Shown one piece after another: positions 43,501 through 56,800 of a DNA stretch of 64,000 nt. Made by a program: the position numbers and the translations under genes. Each line of letters opens with the position of its first letter. Within the stretch, counting starts at the first letter, position 1. Source of the DNA: Stratiolaelaps scimitus (Eukaryota > Arthropoda > Arachnida > Mesostigmata > Laelapidae); contig JABWDB010000001.1 in NCBI GenBank assembly GCA_019614645.1, positions 1,798,001-1,862,000 on the forward strand, in the 5' to 3' direction. The notes under the pieces were generated by a model that did no database searches, was not told the DNA's origin, and saw only the letters and a list, made by a program, of their open reading frames with translations.

Positions 43501-44825
43501 CGAAAGTGCAAGCAGTCAATTCCGAAATTGTTAATATTCATCATCATAATCATCCACTTAGTCAGATCTTCATCAGATGCTCAACGATTCAAAATAAGAG
43601 CTAACTCATTGCTAGCATCGCATTATCCAAGATATTATGCTTATTATGAGAAAGCTACAGGTTTCTACATGTGCCATATATTGTCGTTCTGTAGCAAATG
43701 GATCTCCAGCTGCTGCTGTAACCAAGATATGTTTTAGCGTATCAAAGTAGTGAAAAAGATTACCCTAACAGAGACCCATTTATCACGAGCCTCCCTAAAT
43801 AAATTTGAGGCAGGCACCCCTTCATTGGCTGCTATCATCCCCTTGTCAGATGCCATTATGTTTATCGTAAGTATGGGGTATTGCCAAGCTAGAACATATC
43901 AATACAGCGTTTGCCACTCTTCTGTACTTCATCGGCACAAAGCAAGATAAACAGTATCATAGCAATTTACATATGCTGCTGCAAGACTCAGGATTTCCTA
44001 GCCGGTAGAAAAATGCACATGCATAGTGAATCCGCTTCTAAATATAAATGTCTACTCACACACTCATTTTTGATAAAAGCGTGTTTTATTATTCGAAGGA
44101 GCAGTTAATACAGTTACGATCTAGAGTGTGGCAAATATATGTCCCTTTGGGGTAGGCTTCGCAATAGCATCCAGCACAATAGAACAGCTACATATACTCG
44201 GGCGTACTCGATTGCAGCTTGAAACGCCAACGCAAGGTCGATCAGTAGAGATAAAATGTGTAAAATCAACCTCACGGCAATGTCGAACTCGACATTTATA
44301 TAACTATTTCCTGTCGCTTTTATATTGTATTGCTCGTAGCATGGAGAGACCGTGGCGCACATAGCAGCAGGCGCTGGCCGTCTAGACGTCTTGCGCTTCC
44401 TAGAAACTCGAGGAGCCAACTTCGACGTCGCTGACTCGGTGAGTGAGATGGGATATTATTAAACTAATCGATTTACTTGAACATATTATAATTGGAAAAA
44501 CATATAGCTATTCCTACATTTGAATGTGTCTAGTTTAAGATGAACACTTCGTTAGGCCAGCGCTCTTTCTTGGTTTCTATGTATTTCGCCATTATGTATG
44601 GCCAGAGGTGTGTCCAATCATCATTATATGTATAAAGTAAGTTACGTATTATCGATTTACGATTCCAATTCAATATGGGAAGCAATCGGTGTCGAAAGGC
44701 TTAGTGTTGGCTTAGGGTTGTTCACAGGCCCGTTGGGGGGGGCGCAAGGCCCCTTCGGAGTGCGACAACGCTGACCTGCTAGACAACCGAACATAGTCGT
44801 TACTGTTTCAGGAGGAAAGCCACAG

Positions 44826-44857
<32 letters not shown>

Positions 44858-47800
44858 GGGATAACTCTTTTTTTCTATTTTATTCAGCATGGCGACAGTG
44901 CCATGTATTGGGCAGCTCGGCAAGGACACACCGACACCATCCAGTATCTGTGGGAGCAGAAAGCTCGAGTGAACACTCATAACAAGGTATGAGCCTGTCG
45001 ATGACCGTGCACTTAACACTATTACTAGAAATAATGAACAGAAGTACAAGGCATGCCTACGTAATTACTCGTGCTACTTTTGAATATTTTTGTCGAAAAT
45101 ATCATGATTTGGTGATATCGTTTGCCTCTGTCAGTTGCGTTCGATTTCATTCCGCACTAGTACATGAAGAATTGATTCAAATATTGCTACCCGTTAACCA
45201 CGCTGTAAAAAAAGACACACACACACATATGTGTACGTGCGTCGCGTCTGTGAGCACTTCGCCTATTAGAATCTCATCAGTTATGCGTTTGTACGTCTTT
45301 GACGACTGATTCAACGATATCGCAGACGTTCTGCCGATCAGAGAACAATAATGAAATGAGCAACACATTAGCGGGCGACTAATTGGTTTCCTGAGGCGGA
45401 TGCCAGCCGACGTAACGGTTATCGTCGTCCAATTCTAAAGGACAAATCAGTTAGCCCGCATTGGTTCATTCTATACTCGTTTTAACGTGACGTGTGTGCG
45501 CGTGTGCCGCGTTCACTTGCGGTACTGCTGGTGTCTGTCTGTTGTTGTTTCTTCTGATGCTATTGCAGCAAGGAGAATATCCGCTTCACGTAGCTGCACG
45601 ATACGGCCATCGGGCAGCTGTCAAGCTTCTCTGCTCTCTGGGGGCGAACATCAACAACGTAGACGAGGTAATTGCAAAGGAACGAGGTGACGACGGACTT
45701 GCACCCAAAGATGAATTCATTCTGTCAATCAAGTCGTTAATTGAAGTTGAACGGTGCGAAAAATGACTTGGACGGTGGCGACAGTCTCCTGGCGGTAAAA
45801 TGCCGGAGGTCGCTGGCTCAAGTCCTGGCAACAAAACCGTCCTGGACGGGATCAAGATGATCGTTGTTTAGATGAAACGTTTGGTGCGTGACGAGCTTGC
45901 CGGGGAAGATCTTGTCGAAAATACTGCTCGCAATGAAGCATTGAAATACTGTTTCTCGCCAGTGACTCTTGAAGAAATTCATGAAATCGTTGCGAGCTTC
46001 TGACGCCGGGGCGGGGGCAATGGATTTCGTTAGGGATTGCGTGCGGCGCCTCTTGCAGCGTAATCGTTCTGGCATATTAGTAATTGTATTGATATAAGGA
46101 TATAGCAGTTTGCGAGAACAGAGTCGCAGGTAATTATGAATGATTATAGTTGTTCTATTTGTTAATCTTTCCTTCAGCATGGCGATACCGCGCTCCATAT
46201 CGCAGCGTGGCACGATTTTCCAGCAATTATGTATGTTCTGTGTCAGGCAGGTGCATTAACTCACCTCCGGAACAAGGTACGTGGGGTACCGTGTTTTGGA
46301 GTCAAGCATCTTGCTTGCATCTGAAGCAGGATGGTACTTTGTTTCTAAGCATGTTTGATTTTTAACATTTCAAACCAGCCCACATGAATGGTAGTCGGCT
46401 TTTTGCATCATATAAACGCTTCATCGAGAACTCGATCTCAGCGAATTGCGTCCTATGAAAAGAATCGAGACGGTCCCTGACCCAAAGGGGTCGGAGTTCG
46501 CTACACCTTCAGCTATCTGCTCAAACCAGCTTAAGCGATAATTTTTCGAAACGATTTGCGTTATGGGGTGATCGAGATAACATGAATAAATTAGGCGTAG
46601 CTTGCTCAATGCACGAAGAAGCTATGAGTCAACCTGGAAAATTTACCAGAGAAATTTGATCAAATTGTAAATTAAACCATATTAGTTACTCATGTGCTCC
46701 CCCCTCTCTCTCTATCCTTCTCTCTCCACTACGCCGCGATCGCGTTGTGCAGGAAGGCGAAACGGCTTTACATGCGGCAGCATCGCGGGGCCACACGGAA
46801 TCTGTGCGCTGCCTTCTGGAGGCCGGCGCCGAACTCGAACTTCTGGACAAGCATGCGTGTTCCGCACTGCATTTGGCTCTTCGACGGCACCACGTGCCTG
46901 TGGCCCTCGTCCTCCTTGAGGCCGGCTGCCCAAACGATGTTTTCGACAACGTAAGCCTATGGAACAAGTAAACATTTACTTATGCATCGCTGCTGTTAGC
47001 CGTGAATTTTATGATGCATCTGCGTTGAATCTGCCACTCAACGGTGGCAATGTAGACTGATATCATATTTAGCAATGCGGATATTTTGTGTTAATAGAAG
47101 AAGATACACGTATAGGTAACAGATAACGTCCGACCACTATGTGCATCAGATCTTATCATGCGCCACCATGTCATTTATGTTGACTTTGCAGCACGGAGAT
47201 GCTCCGATTCACGTGGCCTGCCGAGACGGCCTGCTTAGTCTTGTAGAATCCCTCTGTGCCCTTGGGTGCAATATCGACGTGCCAAATAAGGTTTGTAACC
47301 TAAACTAAACTGCGTAAAAAAGTGTAATTACCCCATGAAAATCATGCGAGAGCAAATCAAGAAGATAGTACGTACAATGATACGTCGATGATTAAAAGTG
47401 CCGTACACTACAGCCTCCTGTTCGAGTAGATAAAAAGAAAACTATTATTTTATGCTGCGACGTTAGGATAGCCCTCATTCGATCATCTCTGGCCCTGGCC
47501 TTCCTTCATTAGCATCCCCTCGTTTATAATACCAGAATAATTTGCAGAGAGAGAGAGAGATCAGGTAGAGATTGCCTACGAATTGGTATAAAACGCTTAA
47601 TTTTAGGCGGGCTTGTATCCGGTTCATCTTGCGGCGAAGAACGGCCACGATGAGATCGTTCGCTGTCTCCTTCTTGCCGGATGTCGCGTGGATGCAAAGA
47701 ATCGCGATGGAGTTCCCGCTGAAATCATTGCTCTTGCACAGGGTCACACGCACATAGGTGAGCTGTTGGACTTGATGCGTCAACGTGGTTTTATCGTGCA

Positions 47801-50800
47801 GTCAATGCACCAATCGAAATTCATGCGCCAAAATTCGCAAGCCAACTTTTTGTGCACATTATTCCCACTGTATCTCTCGTATAACGTAGTTACGGGGATT
47901 GAGGTGCTTCGTTGCAAGGAATACTCCAAGTACAGATCAGAGACAAGTCCGGTGGCAAGGTCTATAGCGGGGTGGCGGTGAGCGAATAGAGAGATAGTGG
48001 GAGAATCGATCACTTAGGGAGGAGGTCACAGATCAAGCGATACCTGTCGTTTGTTGAGACGTCTATGTAAGTTTGGGGATTTTAGAGACACACTTTTTAA
48101 ATACGCTGGAGAGTTTCATCGAGATAGATTCGACGTCAACAATCGATTGGCTATTAATTGAGTCAAATGTTGTGTACATGACCGGCGTCGCAATACAGAA
48201 AATGCAGTATTTATTAGTTCACCTCGTTACTCGTCTCACAGGGGAGCTTCTAGCCCGGTTGAAGAACGACGCCCTGCGGCAGGAGTTTGTTGAACAGATG
48301 AAAATGAACGGCCAGCAGCTAGCTCGGATCAAGGTGAAACTTCTTGGGGCCTCGGGGGTCGGCAAGAGTGCCCTTGTTGATTCGCTCAAATGTGGCTACT
48401 TCAGCAGCTGGTTTCGAACGAGATCATCACCGCCAACGAAGGCAACCCCTGCCAACCAGCAGGTACAGATATACACACGCACACGTACACGCAGAACACA
48501 CATAGAAAATACCCCTTTCGATTATACGTATTAACAAGAATTAATTATTTCTCATCTGATATTTCTTTGTATCACATTATCTCGTATGTATATTCTTAAT
48601 CTACCCATTCATTTCGAAGCGTCCCCCTAAAGTAGACAATATTAAGCTGACGATTACAACGTATGACCAGATATAAACCGGAGGTTTTAGCCCTCGCAAG
48701 AAAAAAAATCAAACAATTAGTAATTATAATGGTAAACTTTTTCAGCGCACTGTACGCTCCTTAATTATCCTCCGGTTTCTTGCTTTCTTCAACAGATGAC
48801 ACATTCAGCTGTTCAAGGGACAGGCAGCGTTGGGAGCAGTATAAACAGCAAGTCAAAAAGCAGTCGTGAGTTTACATTCGAATACTTCGTGGTCATTTGA
48901 CATTGTTGCAAATGTCGCTATATTCCGTAGGACTATGAACAAATGATTCAGATCTCGAGGGTCAACTATCTTCTGCTTTGCTCAGGTGTACATATTATGT
49001 ATGTATCTACGTCTGCCGTTGCCAGGCATAAGTTCCACACTCACGCTGCATATGTAGATTTTCATCACCGGAATAATATATACCACATATTTAATTTTCA
49101 TTTATATATATATATAATGTGTATATCTATTTTTTCAGTCATAATACGTACCCTGCACGTATATCTGTCATCTACAATATTCTGTGTAGAGCTAGCTAGA
49201 AATAAACGCACGCTATTATTATGCTATTTATTGGCAGTTATCTCCGGTGGGAATTCGTCTCGAGCGTCAACTCCTGAGGACATGCTCTGTGAGGTAGGTG
49301 CCGTTTCTCGCCTTTGTAAGAGTCGCGATCGTATCCATAGCAAGCAGATGTCGTAAGCGTCGCGTGTTTCGAATTGATATTGTCATATCAGCGCGGTGCC
49401 GTCCTGGTCAGTAAATTCAAATGCGTTCATACTAGAAATAATCAAAATATTACAAAGCAGGACTTACTGCGAGACGTGTAGATTCCTTCACTGAATATGC
49501 GAAAACCGCATCCATCTCTGAGCTTCGTATACCGTTGTCCTACTCTAGGTCGATTCCGAGAATAACCTGAAAAATGTGGGCCTGTCCGCTGCAATGGGCG
49601 CAGATTGGGCTGGATCAGGAGGGCCTCGAAGTCAGCAGGGCACCCTCGGAGGATCTGAGCTCGACGTGTTCGAAGGAACGGCCAATACACCTCTCAGCTA
49701 TACCCGTGGTATTGAAATACACCAGGTATGACTCAAGGAAACCTGACGCGTTTTATGGTCCGACGTAATGAATTAATCAATTAATTTACTAATCGGATAT
49801 GTTGATTAACAATTTGTTTCATTATCAATTTAAGCAGCATTAAGTTTACCTTGTCTTACTCCTCTGTTTTGTCTGCGATATCACTTCATCGATCGCACCT
49901 GGTGTCCATTCGAACTTCTTAGACCGCTATATCCGGTGTGGGCGACGTTAGCCTTTGGGACTTCTCTGGACACGAAGGCTACGTTCTCACGTACGACCAT
50001 TTCGTGGGTAAGTATCGGTTTAAGCTTGGTTCAAATATCGTCAAATTGAAGCTATGAGACTATTGGCAAATACTGGTTCGCTTTCTCATCCAATCCAATA
50101 TGCTGAATATGAATCTTGAAACCTTACAGGAAATCCGTATTGTGTACATTTGCTATGTACCCGTCTCACTGACCCCTTGGATGTGCAGATGCGACATTTG
50201 AGTTTTTGGTTAATGTGGCTACAGGGACAAGCACCACCGGAAGAACCTCTCGCGATCGGAGGCAAGTGTCCATTGACAAACGCTATCGATCTCTCGTATT
50301 GAAATGAATGAAGAATGAGCCGGTTTCAAGCACTGCTGCCTATGACTGTAGCGTTGTTTCTAGAAATAAAGCAGTTCTCATTGATTTTCATATTTGGAGC
50401 AAACGCGCTATATTCAGAACGCATCATTGAAGCTTTTGCACTGATTCCAATAACTCGCTGCTTAGACAAAGCGAGGGAGAGATGGAGAGTATACAGTCTT
50501 AGAATAACAACAATAATAGGATCAGGGATCCGATTCCGTGCTACCGTGGGGGAAATGATACGTTTCCTTTTACAACGACAACAGCTGCTGAAAATGGCCA
50601 TCGTCCCCGAAAGTGGCCATGTGATTTTAGCATTTCAATATTTTGCTGTTAATAAGCGATTTGTTGACTAATTGCAACGCGTACGCGCGTTCAAATTCGT
50701 TTTTTATCCTGACACCAGGGAAATCTAGTCGACCCCTTCAGGTTGCTTTGGTAGCCACGCACGCAGACCAGCTGCCCTCGCAAAAAGACGCCGAGAATCT

Positions 50801-53800
50801 AGCGCAACAAGTGGCGGATCAGTTGCAAGCGAAATTTGGCCATGTGTTCGACATCCACGAACAGGTCAGCAAGGGTAAACTTTGTATTGCTTTTTCTATG
50901 GGGTTGAAATTAAAATTGGCATAGTCCACTCATGCACAGATGGGACCAACTAGCATGGATACCATCGCGTGATCCCGACTTCACATAGAGATCCTAATCA
51001 ACATGATACGAATTGCGCAATTGCGGCCGTGTATACAGTACAACAATCAGCGATACTTAATTAGTCTATCATCGACACCAATTCCATGTATAATTTGCAG
51101 GTGTTTGTTCTTGACGCCCATTCAGCTTCATCAGCGAGTTTAAAAAGTCTAAAAGGTTATCTGTTATCAATGCGAACATCAATACTTCAACAGTTACCCC
51201 GATCAACAGGTGAGTTGACTAGATCTGTGCTATCCACCACAAATGTAGGGTTCGCCAGAAACAGTTAAACCAAACAATTGAACCATGTAAAACCGATCGG
51301 TCTCGATGATACGCCACGATACTATATATGACATTTGCATTTACCCTATGGTGTCATTTGCGCCTATCTCCCCCTCACCCGTTTGAAGGCAATTCTCACT
51401 CGATCTCCTTTCGGACGCCACTCTTCCAATACGTCCGTCAGGCAGTAAACGTGCTAAATTTGTTTTCGCCTGCGCTGATTCCATTTAGGTCTTTTGGAAG
51501 CGATGCTGGGACAATTGGCAAAATGGAGAAGTGCCTCGCCTTCATTTCCGGTGCTCACGTGGGACCAGTTTCGAGATATGGTAATATTCAGGCAATCTCT
51601 AATGCACTCAGCATCATCTATTGTGTACATATCAGTAAATACGTACCATGCCTTTATATCTGGCCACCCATCAACGTTGTTCGGTGCTTACATAGTCGCC
51701 AGTCTGTCAGCGCGGACAGGTCAAGGTTGTCGAGCCCTTTGGTGGCCTGGTGGTGCATTCGTGTGCGCCTCGCAATCGGACGAGACACGTAGGTGCGCGG
51801 GTAACGATCTCCACCGTTGCACATTTGCATTTTCAAGGAGTTGTCCGTCTTACAAAGCAATGCTAAAAGCAGCACCGTGGACGTCAAATGTTTGCGGCTC
51901 TGAGTCAGCCCGAAAGCTTTAGACAGGTCAATGTCGAATTCCCATTATGACGTCCTAGAGAACAACGAACAACGGATGTTCCTATGCACCGTTTCGTTAC
52001 AGACCCATAACGAACTTTCAGTAAAAGGAGGATAAACGAACGCAATCTCTAAGTTCAGTACAATAAAGCAGGGTGGTATGCAATATATAATGGTGCTGCC
52101 TGTTTGTCTCTATGCGCCCTATGTCTACAGGTGAGACTACAGATAAATCCGCTGGTTGGCGAGGAGCACCTGAAAGAGCTTGTGCTCCAGTTAACATTAA
52201 TTGGTGAGGTTGTGTACAGCCCCTCAGACACTGAAACGGATATGGTCGTATTGACACCGCACTGGCTCGGCTCAGAGGTCATTGGTGAGACTAAGTTACC
52301 ATCGCCAGCAGTTTGTTAGTTGTTTCATATCAACCATCAGTGAGCATAGGAGAACCTCTATCACGACCAGCGATAAACTGCTCCACAATGCACGCCCTCG
52401 TAAAGCGCAACCCTTGACAGCGGTTTATGCGGAAAATTTTCAATGCAAATTATTGAAATATGGCCTATTCAAGCTTACTAATGAGATCGCTGTTAAGTTT
52501 TAAGTACGCCTATGTGAAAGTAACTAAGCCTGAGTTTTCGGGCGAGTTCACTGTCAACATGGAACATTTAAAATAACAACACCTAACTAATACACAAAAA
52601 CATTAAGTAATATAGGTGAGATAAGCTTACGAGAATGCAGACAATTAGTAAATTGCTCTTTAGAGAATATCTTTATTTCATTTTATCTACCATTTCATTT
52701 GGTTTTTATCTGTGCAATTATTATTATTATTATTATTATTATTGTATCGGGGTGGTAATTTCAAATATATAATACATTTACAACTCCTCAAAATGTAAAC
52801 TCATAAACGTTGTTGTGTACATTGCCTCTGAACAGTGACGTCTAAGATTATTCGCCATTATTTGTAGGTGACGTTTTGGCCCACGATGAGATGGAGCGTG
52901 GCGGTCCAACAGGCTGCTTCTCGCCAGAAGCCTTCCAGCTGCTTTGCCCAGAGGCTGATGCTGTTGACCTTCTGCAGGTTTGCAATACGTCTTATACACG
53001 TCATATCAATGTTACTATCGAATAGTTCGTGCTATTGAATGATGTTAACACTTGACGTTATTCTAGTAATCACATTGATTAGTATTACAGGCATTAGCCA
53101 AGTATTGACAATGTGATCTTGGCTAGGATTAAATTAAATGGAATCCTGATTGCGTTGTGCAGGCTGGTCGCTGCAAAGTCGTAGAAATGCTACCGCGGAA
53201 CGAGTAGCGGAATTGTGCCTTCGAGAGAGTTTACGGTTTATTGATTTATTTACGGTTTTGTTATTGGATTCATATCGCCATTCGTGTTGTCTACGACAAA
53301 ACTGTGTTTCCCCACACTGACGTCTCTCGGTGGCTCAGTGGTTCATCGATACAATATCAGGTCCACGGAGTGATACACACATGAATTAATTAGTGAATGT
53401 GTAATTATTATGATTATCCTGTTGTCCATGTTATGTTTCAGGTCCTTGAAAACCTTAAGCTGTGCACTCAGTATGACAACGCTGGAGAGGTGCGTATACG
53501 GCGGTAAATTAATTCGAATTCTCGTCGAAATATTTACTCCGCGTTTGATTGCCTCAGGCGATATTGGGCCTCAGACAGCGCCACGGTCAATTATGTCACC
53601 CAGTAATTCGAACATGAACTAATCATTCGCTGTATAAATACCCCATCGTAATTCAAGGTGGAATACGAGTTTCCATGCTACTTCCGAGGCGGTAGCACTG
53701 TTCCCACAGACGGATCATCGATCGTGTCCGATAGCTGCAACTCGGGAAGTGTCTGGGACCTTCACCGGGACCACGTCACGTCGTCGATGGGCGCCTGCCA

Positions 53801-56800
53801 AAACGGACGCCCTGGACCTCACACCACAGAGATCAATGGCAGCTCCAGCAACAAGGAGTTTCGTGTGCAGCTTGGCGTACATGTTGTGCCTTTCGATGAG
53901 TTCCCACGAATTCTACCGACACTGTTTCCCCGGATACAGGTACCCCGGACTCGAGTTGGCCACTCGCTAAATTTGCTAAACATGATTAGATTAATCAGGT
54001 AGCTGATCCTGGTATTGACTGTCGTTAACTGGCCACTTTTCTTTCAAGTCTACGCTATGGATGGATGTATTCAATTTCTACAAGTTTCTCCTGCTCGTCA
54101 TCATGGTTCCACGCCATAACTAAAATAACGATCGTTACTTTGAACAGGTTCACTTACGGCGGATGGCTTTGATGAACGCGGGCAACGGCACGGAACTACT
54201 TCAATGGAGATACGGCAGCAGGTAGCAATAACGATATCATGTACTGCTTTAGATCATGCATGGTTTCATTGGAACGAAAATGTGAATAATATTCTAATAT
54301 CATCGGACGGTAGAATTCTGAATGTATTCGCCGCTCTGGACATTTGAGATCGGCTGCAATTCCTCAATCGTCGCGCCGAGTGTTCGATTATACATATACT
54401 GTACAGTTTGACAGTCGCTTCGTTTCCAAAATATGAAGTGCACCTTCTGTTTTTGCTGGCTATAGGTACACCTTGACAAAAACGCGTCTTAGGTAGAAAA
54501 AGCAGATGCACAGTATAGCAAGTACACTAAAATAGAATAACGCTCTTACCGCCGGTATGATTTAGTGGAGAAACAAGAACAGCAGTAACAACAGCACCGC
54601 CAGATCAGATGAATGGCATGATTTGTCTAGTGAAACTTCACTTCAATTTCACAACGCTTAAGTTGTCCTAAACAAATGCATAATAATAAATTTGAAACTC
54701 ACAGTGATAAGGCGAACGACACAATGTGTTCACACATTCTATTTTTCCAAAGAATTCTCTGTGGATGATACGCGAGTTATAGCATTTAGCCGAGAAAAAA
54801 GCCCCATATCGCATATTAATCATCGACAACATCAAGCCTTCCCGTTTGTCCATCCACAGCTTAGTTGAACGTAATTAACCTCTGTATGAAATTGCTGTAC
54901 GTATCAACGTCAGCTATAGTTGTATTACATCATCATAACCGTTTCCCGCGTTTTGAAGATCGCTGCTACGTAGATTCACATGATTTTACGCTAAAATAAC
55001 GTACGTAACACAGTCACGACGTTGCCTTCGCCGACACACGCCGATAATACACGTGTGTCTCGATCCCCCTCGACGTTTTCTAGGTTCGTGAACGAGACCC
55101 TGGAGGGAGTCGTGTTGCTGGAACGAAATCGTGACGCCCTGGAAGTGAAAGTTCGAGGTCCTGGCGACAGTCACACGAACTGGTATGAACGTCATTACTA
55201 CGGAACTAGCGCTTGAGATTGTGAACATGCCGACGAATTTGTAAACTTAATCACATTTATGCCGTCGATACGCCTGGGCTTGTTTTTGTGAGACCCATTG
55301 AATACCACACTGTTTTGTCATATGTTACTACAGCATGTTAAGCCTGATTTGCAAAAGCCAATGCGATCGTGTGTCACTAACCGTGTCACATTGATTACAA
55401 TATGAGTAACTATCAATGTTGTATAATAAATTTCAGTTTCTACTTCATGGAGGAACTGTTGACGGTCGTCGACGATGTCCTTCTTGAGGTAAGTTTGTCA
55501 CCTGAGTAGCCCCAGCCGTCGACTGATGGTCATGAAAATTTTTCGAGTGTCGCTGTGCGATCAGATCAAGTGCAGAATTCGACTACGGCTTCATTTGTCT
55601 TCAGCGACCTTTTCACTGTGAGCCGTGTTAATTAGCGTTTTCACGGCTAGTTTCACGTAAACCTAAGAGAAATAACAGAAACCAAAATAAAACGAATCTA
55701 AAGGAATAGGGTGAGCAAATGAGGAGTTGAATTAAGAAAACTCACCAACACTAACAATCGAATTAAATTAATTTGCGATCTTTCACACTTGCCTCCTCAC
55801 GCTTGCTAAGGTTTGCCCGGGTATTGCGTTCCAACGGAATCTTCTCTCAACCGAAGACCTGAAAAATGGGGTACTTCACGCCCGTGCCTATCCCGCGACG
55901 CAGGTGGGTGGCCGCTTACGAGGCGTCAATTGCACTCGGTCAGTGCAATTGACCCGGTCATTCTAGGCGTTTGTATCTCTCGTGTACGTTGGAGAGAGTT
56001 TGAAGGGTCAAATTTACCAAAGCTGCACAGTGTAAAAATGTATCGACACTATGTCTATATGCACCTTTCCCATGGACGCTAATTTCGATATAATCAGCAG
56101 AGAAGTTGTTGCTTATCTTTATTCGTGGATAAATGACAGAAAGCGGAGATTAGAATGATCCGAGCAGTTAACCAGTAGTAGCGGCGGTGCATGGTGCAGT
56201 TGAGATTTCTTGTTAAGGATGAAGAGTGAACCAGGGCAATCTCGTGTATCGTGTCGTGGCGATCTTTCTCCATCATCACGGTAAAAAAAAAGATTTATAT
56301 AATATCGCAATAATATCTTTTTATCATCTGCCATTCGATTAGGTCATGAGAGCCATGCTGACAGATGGGCTCAAAGCGACAGTCGAGCATCCTGGTTCCA
56401 AACGAAAGGAGCTTGTTACGGATCTCCTCGGCTGTGAGAGGGTTGGAACTGCATTTGTCCCCGGTGAGTCAATGACTTGATAGCAAAAGGCCTCAGGGTT
56501 TAAAGGATTCCGTGCGCCGTAACCCGAAGCTCGCTATCAATCGTGTATGTCATACAACCAAAGGGTATCGATGCCTGTTGTCGTGTATTGCATGATTCTT
56601 ACGATCAAAGCACGCATTGGGAAAATATAATCGTTTCTTCACGTTTTCTTGCGACTGCCCAGAAAGGTTTTGCTCAAAATACAAAGCACAAACATAGCTA
56701 ATGCTCTCTAAACACTCGTTTCTAGGCCCATCGGTACATTCTTCACAACTGTCGGTTTTAACTCGGCAGAAGCTCGGTGCAGCTCTAGACCCGCCGGAGC

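Larger units (their letters stand above)
41107..44339. other. Intron 2
   Basis: 3.2 kb between the leader exon and ankyrin repeat 1. Contains (AAT)n tracts at 42131-42153 and 42701-42748, a TA tract at 43413-43453 and the truncated SINE. No missing ankyrin exon is needed: exon 2 joins exon 3 as NKHGET, matching NKHGTP of DAPK1. Confidence 0.75.

Noticed and set aside
45586..45855. Minus-strand ORF containing LPGLEPATSGILPPGD
   Set aside because: It reads exon 5 and a tRNA-like repeat backwards.
50315..50671. 118-codon ORF in the intron between exons 15 and 16
   Set aside because: No similarity, and the neighbouring exons join perfectly without it.
53161..53220. Acceptor-like TTGTGCAG before GCTGGTCGC as a possible exon between 20 and 21
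   Set aside because: The frame hits stops quickly and the exon 20-21 join already matches DAPK1.
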